DNA of 64,000 nucleotides from Kibdelosporangium aridum (GTDB lineage Bacteria; Actinomycetota; Actinomycetes; Mycobacteriales; Pseudonocardiaceae), in contig NZ_FWXV01000022.1 in NCBI RefSeq assembly GCF_900176515.1, positions 26,564 through 90,563 of the forward strand, given 5' to 3'. A model generated the notes under the pieces. The model was given only the letters and a program-made list of their open reading frames with translations. It had not been told where the DNA came from and ran no database searches. How positions within the stretch are numbered: the stretch's first letter is position 1; every line of letters starts with the position of its first letter. The translations under genes were made by a program, and so were the position numbers. Positions 9,389 to 18,414 of the stretch are shown here, in pieces.

Positions 9389-11613
9389 GGTTCGCGGCTC
9401 TCTTTCTCTCGCGACACGGGGACTGTGCGGCTGATCTTCATGAGCTGTTCGAGGATGTCGTCGGAGAACAGCGCCGGTGCCGCGCGGGTGAACTGGCGCA
9501 TCGGGAGGTGGGCGGCCATGGCGAGTCCCTCGTGGTTGGCCTGTTCGAAGGTCTTCGCTTGGTCTGTGGGCAGGTTGCGGGTCATGCTCTGCCGGAACTC
9601 CGGGCCGACGACTGGATGGGCCGACCACTCGCTGAAGGTGGACTCCATGGTCAGCTCGCGGATGATCGGGTCGCCGACCAGATCGATCTCGGTTTCGGCC
9701 ACGATCGTGGCGGAGTCCGCACCGATCTGGATCCGGTACGCGCCGGGCGACACGACCCAGTCCCAGGTGGTGGCGTCCCAGTAGGCGAAGGCGCGGTGAT
9801 CCAGCTCCAGTGTGATCTCACTGGTTTGACCCGGTTCGAGGAACACCTTGCGGAAGGCCCGCAGTTCACGCGCCGGTCGGCGCACGTTACCCGCGGTGGT
9901 CGCGACGTATAGCTGCACCACGTGTTTTCCGGCGCGTGATCCGATGTTGGTGACTCGCACGGTCGCCGTGGCGGTCGTGTCCCCCGTCGCCGTGACGGTG
10001 AGGTCGTCGACGTGGAAACGGGTGTAGCTCAGCCCATGTCCGAAGGGATAGCGCACTGATCGGCCGACTGTCTGGTAGTACCGGTAGCCGACCATGACCC
10101 CTTCGCCGTACCGGACGTGCCCCGCTTCGCCGGGAAAGTTCAGGTAGCTCGGGTTGTCCTCGAGCCGCAGCGGGATGCTCTCGGCGAGGCGGCCGGACGG
10201 GTTCACCACGCCGAACAGCACATCCGCCAGCGCGCCGCCACTGGCCTGGCCGAGCAGCCAGCCCTCGACGATCGCGTCGACCTCGTCGTGCCATCCCTCC
10301 AACGAGACCACGCCGCCGTTGCTGAGCACGACGACGGTGCGTTTGGCGACCGCGGCCACTGCCCGGATCAGTTCGACCTGGTCGGCTGGAAGGTCGATCG
10401 ATTCCCGATCGTATCCCTCGGCCTCCGTCGCCGTGCCCGCGAACACAATCGCCACTTCGGCCTGACGGGCCACCTCCACCGCGTCCGAACTCAACGCATG
10501 GACGACCGCGGCGCCGCGTTCCGTAGCCAGTGTGGTGATCTCCTGAAGCGGAACGTCCACAGTGGTCGAATTGACGCGGGAACTGCCGTCACCCTGGTAC
10601 CGCGGATTCACCGCAAGCTCGCCGATCACCGCGATCGTGCCGGGGCCCTCCAGAGGCAGCACAGCGTTGTCGTTCTTCAGCAGCACCACGCACTCAGCGG
10701 CGAGTTCCCGCGCGAGCGCATGGTGCGCCTGCACATCGAACGTCTCGTCATCGGTCGCGGAACTGAACCTGCTCAACTGAGCCACCCGCGCCACAGCTTG
10801 GTCCACTATGATCTCGTCAAGAGTGCCGGATCGCACTGCCTCGACGATCTTGCGTGCGCTGAGTCCGGAGGTGCCAGGCATCTCGAGGTCCAGCCCGGCC
10901 GCGAGCGCGGCGACCCGATCCACGACGGCGCCCCAGTCGGAGATCACCGTGCCGGAGAATCTCCATTCGGCGCGCAGTAGGTCAGTGAGCAGCCACCGGT
11001 TCTGCGACGCGTAGACGCCGTTGACCCGGTTGTAGGAGCACATGACGGTCGCGGGGTGGGCCTCGGTGACGACCCGCTCGAAGGCAGGGAGGTAGATCTC
11101 GCGCAAGGTGCGCTCGTCGATGTCCGCGCTGATGCGCATCCGGTCGGTTTCCTGGTTGTTGGCAGCGAAGTGCTTCACCGACGCGCCCACGCCTTCCGCC
11201 TGCAGGGCTTGGACGTATGCGCTGGCCAGTACCCCGGAGACGAGCGGGTCTTCGGAGAAGTACTCGAAGTTCCGCCCGCACAATGGTGAGCGTTTGATGT
11301 TCACGCCCGGACCGAGGACCACACCGACACCGGCCGCGCGGGCTTCCCGCCCGAGCGCGGCACCGAGCCGGGCGGCCACCTCGGGATCCCAGCTCGAGCC
11401 GACCGCGACAGCGGGCGGAAAGCAGGTCGCGGGCAGGCTCTCGGGTATGCCTTGGGAGTAGTCCTCCACCACCTCGCGACGAATCCCGTGTGGACCGTCG
11501 CACAGGAAGACCGATTCGATTCCGGCTTCCGGGCAGGCGTGCGTCCGCCACTGCCCCTGGCCGGTGAGCAGTTCCGCCTTCTGCTCAAGGGTCAACTCGG
11601 CGATGTCCATCAT
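9385..11613 (-). CDS. GH3-family beta-glucosidase
   Basis: A 742-residue GH3 enzyme. It contains DGPHGIRRE near residue 36, SVKHFAANNQETDR near residue 130 (substrate-binding Lys-His and Asn-Glu), and the nucleophile Asp in GTVISDWGAVVDRV near residue 216. Two later segments, SNGGVVSLEGW and the C-terminal FnIII-like domain with GKHVVQLYV, complete the fold. The ATG at 11613 (or the adjacent ATG at 11610) follows AGGAAGAG at a good distance; the upstream extension of the frame is Arg/Pro-rich and unlikely to be translated. It is the third gene of the operon, 41 bases after GH1 and overlapping the next GH3 gene by 4. Confidence 0.93.
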   Translation of the reverse strand: MMDIAELTLEQKAELLTGQGQWRTHACPEAGIESVFLCDGPHGIRREVVEDYSQGIPESLPATCFPPAVAVGSSWDPEVAARLGAALGREARAAGVGVVLGPGVNIKRSPLCGRNFEYFSEDPLVSGVLASAYVQALQAEGVGASVKHFAANNQETDRMRISADIDERTLREIYLPAFERVVTEAHPATVMCSYNRVNGVYASQNRWLLTDLLRAEWRFSGTVISDWGAVVDRVAALAAGLDLEMPGTSGLSARKIVEAVRSGTLDEIIVDQAVARVAQLSRFSSATDDETFDVQAHHALARELAAECVVLLKNDNAVLPLEGPGTIAVIGELAVNPRYQGDGSSRVNSTTVDVPLQEITTLATERGAAVVHALSSDAVEVARQAEVAIVFAGTATEAEGYDRESIDLPADQVELIRAVAAVAKRTVVVLSNGGVVSLEGWHDEVDAIVEGWLLGQASGGALADVLFGVVNPSGRLAESIPLRLEDNPSYLNFPGEAGHVRYGEGVMVGYRYYQTVGRSVRYPFGHGLSYTRFHVDDLTVTATGDTTATATVRVTNIGSRAGKHVVQLYVATTAGNVRRPARELRAFRKVFLEPGQTSEITLELDHRAFAYWDATTWDWVVSPGAYRIQIGADSATIVAETEIDLVGDPIIRELTMESTFSEWSAHPVVGPEFRQSMTRNLPTDQAKTFEQANHEGLAMAAHLPMRQFTRAAPALFSDDILEQLMKISRTVPVSREKESREP

Positions 11614-11654
11614 GGAATGCTCTTCCTGTGGTGGTCGGTCTGGTTTCTCCGGGA

Positions 11655-12821
11655 TCACAGCGCGTTCGCGCGGGCGACGGATCCCAGCCACGCGAGGCTT
11701 GGCTTTGCGCGACGCTCGAAGGTCCCGCGGTCGACGGCGACGAGGCCGAACGTGGGCTCCCACCGTCCCCATTCGACGTTGTCGAGCAGGCTCCAGTGCA
11801 GATAGCCACGTACGTCGATGCCGTCGTCGATGGCGGCGTGGAGTCCCTGCAGGGCGGTGGTCGTGTAGGCGATGCGGCGTTCGTCGTCGGTGGTGGCGAT
11901 GCCGTTCTCGGTGACCACGATCGGGACATCGCCGACGACGTTACGCGTGTGGCGGACTGCGATGGCGAGTGCGTCGGGGCGGTATGCCCATCCCATGAGG
12001 GTGTTGCCGGGGCGCTCGGGATGCGGGACGATGCCGTTCTCGTCGACGAGTTGGCTCGTGTAGGACTGGACCCCGACGAAGTCGTCGTCGCGGGACGCTT
12101 CGAGGTACATGTCCTCCCAGATATGCTGCACTTCGGCGTGCTTGGCTTCCCCTCCGGGAGCGGGCACGAGGGCCTGGTTCGCAACCGTCCACCCGACTTT
12201 CGCGCCGGTGGCCTGCCGTACGAGCGGAGCCGCGGCCCGGTGGGCTTCGATCAGGACTGTGCCGATCTTGGTGTCGGGAAGGGCATTGAACGGATACGGC
12301 CGACCGGCGGCGACCTCCGCCAGAGCGCCATGGTTGACCGCCAGCACGTTGGGTTCGTTGATGGTGCAGATCCACTCGACGCCATCGAGAATGGTGCAGG
12401 CTTGCTCAACGTACCGGGCGAAGAGGTCGACAGCGTCATCACGAAGCCACGCGTCATGCGCGCCGAGCCACACGGGATGAGTGAAGTGGTGCAATGTCAC
12501 TACCGGGGTGAGCCCCAACCGCTGGGCAGTGTCGATCATCCGCCGATAGTGTGCGAGTTCCGCGCGGGAGAACGTTCCCGGGACAGGTTCGATGCGTGCC
12601 CACTCGATGCTGAACCGGTAGGCGTTGAAGCCCGCGTCTGCGAGCAGCCGCATGTCCTGTTCGTACCGGTGGTAGCTGTCCACCGCGTCGCCGCTGGGCT
12701 GGATGGGCCCGGCCATGTCCTGTTCGAGCTTCCACCAGTCGCTGTTGAGGTTGTTGCCCTCGGTCTGGTGGGCCGAGGTGGCCGCTCCCCAGAGGAATCC
12801 GTCAGGGAATGGGCGGGTCAC
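11655..12821 (-). CDS. GH1-family beta-glucosidase
   Basis: A 388-residue GH1 enzyme, shorter than the usual 440-480. The N-terminal FPDGFLWGAATSAHQTEG is the family signature. The acid/base Glu is in WICTINEPNVLAVN near residue 160, and the nucleophile Glu is in PIVVTENGIAT near residue 308. The end, GYLHWSLLDNVEWG, is also canonical. The GTG start at 12821 has AAGGAG four bases upstream; an in-frame ATG at 12836 is too close to that site. It is cytoplasmic, directly follows the MFS gene by 47 bases, and should hydrolyse beta-glucosides brought in by that transporter. Confidence 0.94.
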   Translation of the reverse strand: MTRPFPDGFLWGAATSAHQTEGNNLNSDWWKLEQDMAGPIQPSGDAVDSYHRYEQDMRLLADAGFNAYRFSIEWARIEPVPGTFSRAELAHYRRMIDTAQRLGLTPVVTLHHFTHPVWLGAHDAWLRDDAVDLFARYVEQACTILDGVEWICTINEPNVLAVNHGALAEVAAGRPYPFNALPDTKIGTVLIEAHRAAAPLVRQATGAKVGWTVANQALVPAPGGEAKHAEVQHIWEDMYLEASRDDDFVGVQSYTSQLVDENGIVPHPERPGNTLMGWAYRPDALAIAVRHTRNVVGDVPIVVTENGIATTDDERRIAYTTTALQGLHAAIDDGIDVRGYLHWSLLDNVEWGRWEPTFGLVAVDRGTFERRAKPSLAWLGSVARANAL

Positions 12822-12868
12822 AGGTCTCCTTAACATTCTACAGTGGACTGTTGTGGTGCTTTTGCGGA

Positions 12869-14182
12869 TTACCGGACGCTGCGAATCCACCACGCGGTGA
12901 GGCCCGCGGCGGTCGCCAGGACGGCTGCCGTGAGGAACAGGGCGGTGTAGTTGCTGCCACCGCCGATGGCGAGGACGAGTGGCGCGAGGATCGGGGCGAT
13001 CGCGCCGGGTGGGCCGCTGGCGATGCTGTTGTAGATGCTCATGTACTTGCCGGCCTGCGTGTCCCTGTCCGGCATCGCATCGCTGACCAGCGCCAGGTCG
13101 ACCGTGGCGAACATGCCCACGCCGGCCACCAGCAGTGTCGTCCCCACGCCGTAGAGCACGATGCTGGTCGCGAAGGCGGCGAGGAGCAGACCACATGCCA
13201 TCAGTGCGGCCGCCGCGTAGATGAACGGCTTGCGGCGCCTGACTCGGTCGGAGACCACGCCGCTGACGATGGCGGACGCGGTGGTCACCAGAACCCCGAT
13301 TCCGCCGAGGAGTGCGAGTTTCTGACCCGCGTCGGCCGGCGTCAGCCGCAGGCGGTCCAGCAGGAAGTACAGCTGGTAGGTCGAGAAGAAGTTGATCCCC
13401 AGTGTAATCAGGAACTTGCCGATCAGCACGAGAGTGAAATCCCGGTGCTGGAAGGGGTTGAAGGCGAGATCCTTGAAGAACCGGAACACCGACGTCGGCG
13501 GCACGTCCGGACGAGCGGGGCGATCGGGGACCGTGACGAGGAACAAGGCCGAGGTCACCGCGAGAACAAGCACCGGCAACAGGAACAACAACACCTGATG
13601 CTCGATCAGCAGGCTGCCGACCAGGCTCGCTGCCACCCCGGCCAGTTGTGCGGCGACCCCGCCGAACGCTCCGAGCTTGCCTCGTTGAGATTCCGGCACC
13701 CACTCCGCGATCACCGGTGTCACCGCAGTGGCCGCACAGGACACGCCGATACCCGCGATCGTCCAGCCGAGCAGGATCAGACCGATCGACGACGCGTTGG
13801 CGATCAGTAGCGCGCTTGCGGCATAGACGCCGATTCCGATGATCAGGTACGGTCGCCGGCGTCCCCAGGCCAAGCGTGTCCGATCACTCAGCGCCCCGAT
13901 GACCGGACCGGCGATGATCGGCACGATCGCGCCGATGCCGATGACCAGCCCGAGACTGCTCTCCTTCGAGGCAGGATCGACGATCTGGACCTTGTAGGCC
14001 AGGCTGAACAGCAGCGGCATCAGGATCACGAGCGACACGCCGAAGCTGGCCAGGGTGTAGACGATCATGAACCACGCGCTGACAGGCCGGAGACGCGGCT
14101 CGTCCGGTTCGGTGCCCCTCGCTTCTGCTACCTGTTCGGCGGCACCCGTCGCCGTCGGTACACCGATGGGTTCATTACTCAT
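12869..14182 (-). CDS. MFS transporter, probably a glycoside importer
   Basis: A 437-residue membrane protein with about 12 hydrophobic segments. The loop after helix 2 has the MFS motif A-like GALSDRTRLAWGRRRPYL, resembling glycoside-pentoside-hexuronide:cation symporters and SLC45-like sucrose transporters. The central cytoplasmic loop is followed by a second motif, SGVVSDRVRRRKPF, as expected for the second six-helix half. The ATG at 14182 has GGAG six bases upstream; an ATG four codons earlier lacks this. As first gene of the glycosidase operon, it most likely imports the intact glycoside, since none of the downstream hydrolases has a signal peptide. Confidence 0.88.
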   Translation of the reverse strand: MSNEPIGVPTATGAAEQVAEARGTEPDEPRLRPVSAWFMIVYTLASFGVSLVILMPLLFSLAYKVQIVDPASKESSLGLVIGIGAIVPIIAGPVIGALSDRTRLAWGRRRPYLIIGIGVYAASALLIANASSIGLILLGWTIAGIGVSCAATAVTPVIAEWVPESQRGKLGAFGGVAAQLAGVAASLVGSLLIEHQVLLFLLPVLVLAVTSALFLVTVPDRPARPDVPPTSVFRFFKDLAFNPFQHRDFTLVLIGKFLITLGINFFSTYQLYFLLDRLRLTPADAGQKLALLGGIGVLVTTASAIVSGVVSDRVRRRKPFIYAAAALMACGLLLAAFATSIVLYGVGTTLLVAGVGMFATVDLALVSDAMPDRDTQAGKYMSIYNSIASGPPGAIAPILAPLVLAIGGGSNYTALFLTAAVLATAAGLTAWWIRSVR

Positions 14183-14394
14183 CCGTGACTCCATTGTCTG
14201 GGGACGTCATGGGGTGTCGAGCGCAAGCGTCGTCGGCCGCGAGTCCTCTGCTGTGGACAGTCCGATCAGGTTGCCGGATGGGGTCATCATGACTTGGCCA
14301 GATGAGCTGCTGAGGCTGGTTCTCCCGCTCACTGGAACACATGTCTGTGGAAGTGCCGTGCAACCGCTGTACTGCCACGGTGTCAGCGCGTTTG
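14183..14394. promoter_or_regulatory. divergent promoter region between glycosidase and VOC-SDR operons
   Basis: This 212-base gap should hold the promoters for both operons. It contains a perfect short palindrome GTCATCATGAC at 14283-14293 and a GTCC-N8-GGAC inverted pair around 14243-14258. At 14323-14338, TCCCGCTCACTGGAAC matches 12 of 16 positions of the operator found before the ACAD and esterase operons. None of these has been tested. Confidence 0.4.
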
Positions 14395-14772
14395 ATGTTC
14401 ACGAAGATCGTGGTCGAGGATCTCGACGCCCAGTCGGCCTTCTATGCGAATGTGCTTGGCCTCGAGCCGAAGCACAGGTTCTCCGGTGGTGCCGGTGATG
14501 CGGCGTTCGAAGAGATCGTGATGGGTGACGGGCCTTCGTTGTTGCTGCTCCACTATCCGCACCGCGAGCCGCCCCGACGTGGTGGGACTGTGCTCGGATT
14601 CGCCGTGGCCGACGTGGACCAGGTGGTGCGGGCTGCCGAACACGCGGGCGGTGCGGTGCGGTCGGAACCGAAAACTCTTGCACAGCCTGCGATACGTGTC
14701 GCAGAGCTCGCCGACCCCGAGGGACATCTGCTGGAGATCATCCAGCACATGGGAGAGGAGACCGATGTTTGA
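14395..14772 (+). CDS. VOC/glyoxalase-fold protein
   Basis: A VOC-superfamily protein of about 125 residues, with betaalphabetabetabeta modules starting FTKIVVEDLDAQSAFYANVLGL and ending in AELADPEGHLLEIIQHM. VOC proteins act as lyases, epimerases or dioxygenases through a metal held by His/Glu residues; the final Glu of LLEIIQ is one candidate ligand. The ATG at 14395 is preferred because the upstream 18 codons back to an ATG at 14341 have poor GC3 and would overlap a putative operator. Neither start has a strong Shine-Dalgarno site. The gene overlaps the following SDR by 8 bases. Confidence 0.75.
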   Translation: MFTKIVVEDLDAQSAFYANVLGLEPKHRFSGGAGDAAFEEIVMGDGPSLLLLHYPHREPPRRGGTVLGFAVADVDQVVRAAEHAGGAVRSEPKTLAQPAIRVAELADPEGHLLEIIQHMGEETDV

Positions 14773-15511
14773 CCTGTCAGGCCGTACCGCGCTCGTGACG
14801 GGAGCCGGCCAGAACGCCGGGGCGGGGATCGCCCGGGCACTGGCCGCGCAGGGCGCCGCGGTGGCGGTGAACGACCTGGTGCCCGAGCGGGCCGAGGCGG
14901 TCAGCAAGGAGATCACCGCCGGGGGCGGGACCGCCGTGCCGATCGCGTTCGACGTCACGGATCTGGCCGCCGTGCGTGACGGAGTCGGCCGGGCTCGTGC
15001 GGAATTCGATCGGCACATCGACATCCTCGTCCACAACGCGGGGATTCCCGCTGACTTCGGCCAGGGGCAGTTCCGCACGCTCGATCCGAGCCGGTGGCGG
15101 GCGCCGGTGGAGATCAACTTGTTCGGTGCCATGAACTGCCTCTCGACGGTCATCGACGAGATGTGCGACGCGGGCTGGGGACGTATCGTGCAGATCTCCT
15201 CGGGCTCCGCGCGCACAGGTTCCGACCAGGGCCTGTCGCTGTACGGCGCGGCCAAGAGCGGAGTCGAGGGCTTCATCCGGCACGTCTCCCAGGAGGTCGC
15301 GCCGTTCGGTGTCACGGCCAACACGCTCGCGCTCGGGCTACAGACCAACGCTGCCGGAGAGCACACCGCCGCGATCGCCGCCAGGATCCCGACCCGGCGG
15401 CTGGGCACGCCTGAGGACGTCGGAGCGGCGGCGGTCTACCTCGCGTCGCCCGAGGCGTCGTGGATGACCGGGCAGACGCTCAATCTCAACGGCGGGAGCG
15501 TGACCACATAG
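14765..15511 (+). CDS. short-chain dehydrogenase/reductase
   Basis: A classical SDR of 248 residues. The Rossmann motif is TGAGQNAGAGIA near residue 13, the NNAG-type motif is HNAG near residue 86, and the active site is Ser in QISSGSA with Tyr-x3-Lys in SLYGAAKSG near residue 160. The end TGQTLNLNGG is typical. It probably oxidises a hydroxyl or reduces a ketone of the aglycone or an acyl-CoA. It is coupled to the VOC gene and sits 9 bases before the GntR regulator. Confidence 0.88.
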   Translation: MFDLSGRTALVTGAGQNAGAGIARALAAQGAAVAVNDLVPERAEAVSKEITAGGGTAVPIAFDVTDLAAVRDGVGRARAEFDRHIDILVHNAGIPADFGQGQFRTLDPSRWRAPVEINLFGAMNCLSTVIDEMCDAGWGRIVQISSGSARTGSDQGLSLYGAAKSGVEGFIRHVSQEVAPFGVTANTLALGLQTNAAGEHTAAIAARIPTRRLGTPEDVGAAAVYLASPEASWMTGQTLNLNGGSVTT

Positions 15512-15520
15512 GGTGAGCCG

Positions 15521-16210
15521 ATGCCACCCAGCAAGACGCGTGCCCAGGCAGCCGACCAAGCGGTGTTCCGCGTGGTCGACGGCATCAAGCAGATGATCGT
15601 GTCGGGCGAGCTGCTGCCCGGGCAGCAGCTCCGGCAGGAACAGATGGCGGCCACCCTGGGGGTGAGCCGGCTGCCGGTCCGGGAAGGGCTACGCCAGCTC
15701 GTGTCGGACGGATTGGTGACCCACCAGCACAACGTCGGGTTCGCCGTCACACGGCTGAGCCGCTCGGAGTTCGACCAGATCTACCTCATGCGGCGGCTGT
15801 TGGAGACCGAAGTGATCCGCAGCCTGCCACCGCCCACATCCAGCCAGCTGACCGAGATCAGCTCGCTGGCCGAGGAGGTCGAGCGTGCCGCGGCCGATCT
15901 CGACCTGGCCCGGATGCGTACCCGCAACAGCGACTTCCACTTCGCGATCTTCCGGCTCAGTCCGTTGACCCTGGTGGTGAAGGAGATCGCGCGGATCTGG
16001 ACCTGGGCGCTGCCGTACCACTCGGTCTATCTGCATGACCAATCAGGACGGGAACGCATTCTCACCGAACACAGGCAGATGGTCGCCGCGCTCACCGACG
16101 GGGACCTGGATGGTCTGGTCGCCCTGATGGATACTCACCGCGCGGGGGCGGAGACGCAGCTGAACCTGATGCTGCAGGCCGGTGCGATCGCCCGCCCGTC
16201 CGCGGGCTGA
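15521..16210 (+). CDS. GntR-family transcriptional regulator (FadR/FCD type)
   Basis: A 229-residue regulator. The N-terminal winged helix has the GntR signature LLPGQQLRQEQMAATLGVSR followed by PVREGLRQLVSDGLV. The C-terminal all-helical FCD domain contains RRLLETEVIR, a DFHFAIF helix and a final EHRQMVAAL helix, whose Asp/His residues usually bind a metal and an acid ligand. It is co-transcribed with the SDR and lies just upstream of the ACAD operon, so it is the best placed candidate to bind the shared operator at 16218. Confidence 0.9.
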   Translation: MPPSKTRAQAADQAVFRVVDGIKQMIVSGELLPGQQLRQEQMAATLGVSRLPVREGLRQLVSDGLVTHQHNVGFAVTRLSRSEFDQIYLMRRLLETEVIRSLPPPTSSQLTEISSLAEEVERAAADLDLARMRTRNSDFHFAIFRLSPLTLVVKEIARIWTWALPYHSVYLHDQSGRERILTEHRQMVAALTDGDLDGLVALMDTHRAGAETQLNLMLQAGAIARPSAG

Positions 16211-16217
16211 CCCGGCC

Positions 16218-16268
16218 GTCCACTCACCGGAACTTCCGCATACGGGGTCGGAACAATTGGCTTAGCGT
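16218..16268 (+). promoter_or_regulatory. shared operator and -10-like element before the ACAD operon
   Basis: The gap between the GntR gene and ACAD-1 contains GTCCACTCACCGGAAC at 16218-16233 and a -10-like TTAGCGT at 16262-16268. The same pair occurs before the esterase operon (24429 and 24472) with spacing differing by one base. The TTG start of ACAD-1 follows at 16296 with GAAGGAG. Confidence 0.6.
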
Positions 16269-16295
16269 GAGCCGGAACCCGAAGAAGGAGTCCGG

Positions 16296-17425
16296 TTGAC
16301 GATCGAGCTCTCGGCTTATCGCCTTGGCACCGATGCGCAGCAGCTTCGCGACGAGGCCCGGGACTTTCTGGAAAGCTGCGCGTTCGCCCCACGGTGTGAC
16401 GCCTGGATGACCGCGGCGGACCCTGAGTTCAGCAGGCTACTGGGTGCGCGTGGCTGGCTGGGAATGACGCTGCCACGCCGGTACGGCGGCCACGACCGGT
16501 CGCCGTTGGACCGGTTCGTCGTCAACGAAGAACTGTTGGCGGCGGGAGCTCCTGTGGCGGCGCACTGGATCGCCGACCGTCAGATGGGCCCGTCGATCCT
16601 GCGCAACGGAACGGAAGCGCAGCGGCAGCGCTATTTGCCCGCGATCGCCCGCGGCGAGTGCTTCTTCGCGATCGGGATGAGCGAACCGGATGCCGGATCC
16701 GACCTGGCATCGGTGCGTACCCGGGCGCGACAGGTCCCGGACGGGTGGGAGATCACCGGCACGAAGCTGTGGACCACCGGAGCTCATGTCGCCGATGCGA
16801 TGATGCTGCTCGCCCGTACGGACGGCTCGCCGGAGGACCGGCACACTGGCCTGTCGCAGTTCATTGTGGGCCTGCCGAATCCGCGCGTGGAGATCCGGCC
16901 GATCGTGACTGTGGACGGTGAGCACCACTTCAACGAGGTGGTGTTCGACGCCGCCGTGGTTCCGCACGACAGTCTGCTCGGCGAACGTGGTGCGGGCTGG
17001 CGTCAGGTCACTGCTGAACTCGCGCACGAACGATCCGGTCCCGAGCGATGGATGAGCACAGTGCCGTTGCTCCGGGCATGGGCTGATCAACAGGCCGGTG
17101 ATCCCGTCGCAGCAAGGGAATTGGGCAGACTCACCGCGCGCGCGCGTGGACGCTGCGCCAAATGTCCTTGTCGGTGGCTGCCGCCCTGGCCGACGGGCGT
17201 TCCCCCGATGTGGCAGCGGCTCTGGTGAAGGATCTCGGGTCGCGCTTCGAAGGGGATGTGGTGGAGACCGTGCGGCGGTTGGCAGGTGTAGAGCCGCGCA
17301 GCGGCGAACCGGGTTTGGCTGGGCTGCTCGCCGAGGGGGTTCTGCATTCGCCGGCGTTCACGTTACGCGGCGGCGCGAACGAGATTCTGCGTTCGGTGGT
17401 GGCCCGCGGGCTGGGGGTGCGGTGA
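16296..17425 (+). pseudogene. acyl-CoA dehydrogenase, first subunit, frameshifted
   Basis: The TTG start (GAAGGAG five bases upstream) opens an ACAD of about 375 residues. It has FAIGMSEPDAGSDLASVR near residue 128, which is the FAD/substrate signature, ITGTKLWTTGAH near 151, and a helical C-terminal domain. The frame is lost after LTAR at about 17135-17146, inside a run of six CG dinucleotides. The true continuation, QMSLSVAAALADG through RGGANEILRSVVARGLG, is in another frame up to 17425. Removing one CG pair restores a gene of normal length. It could be a genuine slippage mutation or a sequencing error. It overlaps ACAD-2 as GTGA; the pair resembles alpha2beta2 ACADs of steroid side-chain degradation. 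Confidence 0.85.
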
Positions 17426-18414
17426 ACGACGACCACGTAGCGGAGATTCTCGCCACGGTCAGCGCGATCCTGAAGGACAACCATCCGGGCCCCGCGGATT
17501 TCGATCGTCCACTGTGGAAGACCTTGGGTCAGGCCGGGTTTCACCTGCTCGGTGTTCCCGAGCAGATCGGCGGCAGCGGCGGAAGTCTGCGGGATCTCGC
17601 CGTGGTGGTGGATCTGACGGCCTTCCACGGTGCGCGGATCCCAATCGTGGAGACGGCGTTTCTGGCCGGTTGGCTGCTGTCCCGGGCAGGCATTGCCGTG
17701 CCCGATGGGCTGATGGTCAGCTCACTTGATGAAGCGAGCGGACGGTCCCGCTTGTCTGGCCGGTTGCGAACACCGTGGGCTCGGTATGCCGACTACGTCG
17801 TCACGACAGTTCGTGATGGCACCGATGTTCTCGTCGCCGTCGTACCCACCGAGGGGCTGGATATCGAGTACGCCGAGAACCTCGCCGGTGAACCACGCGA
17901 CACGCTCGTGCTCAACGACGTCGAACCTGTGGCCGTGGCGCCGTCGGACGTCGACGCGATGGACTTGTTGCGGCGCGGCGCACTGGCCCGGTCCATCCAG
18001 CTCGCGGCTGCGGCTCGCGCTGTGCTCGAGTCAACCCGGCGCCATGTCACCGAGCGGGAGCAGTTCGGGCGTCCGCTCGCTCGGTTCCAGGCTGTGCAGC
18101 AGCATCTCGCCGCGCTTGCGGCGGAGGCCACCGCAATGCGGGTCAGTGCGGACGCCGCTGTGCTGGCGGATGACGACGTCGCGGTTGCGGCGGCGAAAGC
18201 GACGAACTCCGCGAGCGCGCATGTCGTCGCTGCGATCGGGCACCAGTTGCACGGAGCGCTTGGCTACTCACAGGAACATCGCCTGGGAGCGGCGACCACC
18301 CGGTTGTGGGCCTGGCGCGAGGAATTCGGCAGTGAGAGCTATTGGCAGGATCAACTGGCTGCGATGCACACAGCGGGTTCGTGGTGGCCGCTTCTGACGG
18401 ACGGTGCCAGGTGA
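17422..18414 (+). CDS. acyl-CoA dehydrogenase, short second subunit
   Basis: A 330-residue ACAD-family protein, shorter than the usual 380. The N-terminal helical domain has LGQAGFHLLGVPEQIGGSGG near residue 33, followed by a reduced beta domain. The C-terminal helices contain ESTRRHVTEREQFGRPLARF near residue 210 (the FAD-contact signature) and HQLHGALGYSQEH near residue 273. Its size and position after a standard ACAD match the FadE28-like partner of heteromeric steroid-catabolic ACADs. Complex formation with ACAD-1 is inferred. The GTG start overlaps the ACAD-1 stop, and its own stop overlaps the CaiB start. Confidence 0.87.
   Translation: MNDDHVAEILATVSAILKDNHPGPADFDRPLWKTLGQAGFHLLGVPEQIGGSGGSLRDLAVVVDLTAFHGARIPIVETAFLAGWLLSRAGIAVPDGLMVSSLDEASGRSRLSGRLRTPWARYADYVVTTVRDGTDVLVAVVPTEGLDIEYAENLAGEPRDTLVLNDVEPVAVAPSDVDAMDLLRRGALARSIQLAAAARAVLESTRRHVTEREQFGRPLARFQAVQQHLAALAAEATAMRVSADAAVLADDDVAVAAAKATNSASAHVVAAIGHQLHGALGYSQEHRLGAATTRLWAWREEFGSESYWQDQLAAMHTAGSWWPLLTDGAR

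Noticed and set aside
9389..9628. 80-codon upstream extension of the first GH3 gene
   Set aside because: It lies wholly inside the neighbouring GH3 gene; the GTG at 9388 overlaps that gene's stop and fits the operon style.
12822..13703. long N-terminal extension of the GH1 frame
   Set aside because: It overlaps the MFS gene; the GTG at 12821 has a good ribosome site and begins at the family start.
16229..16268. ECF sigma promoter (GGAAC ... CGT) before the ACAD operon
   Set aside because: The spacing between GGAAC and CGT is about 31 bases, too long for any ECF class; I treat the element as an operator instead.
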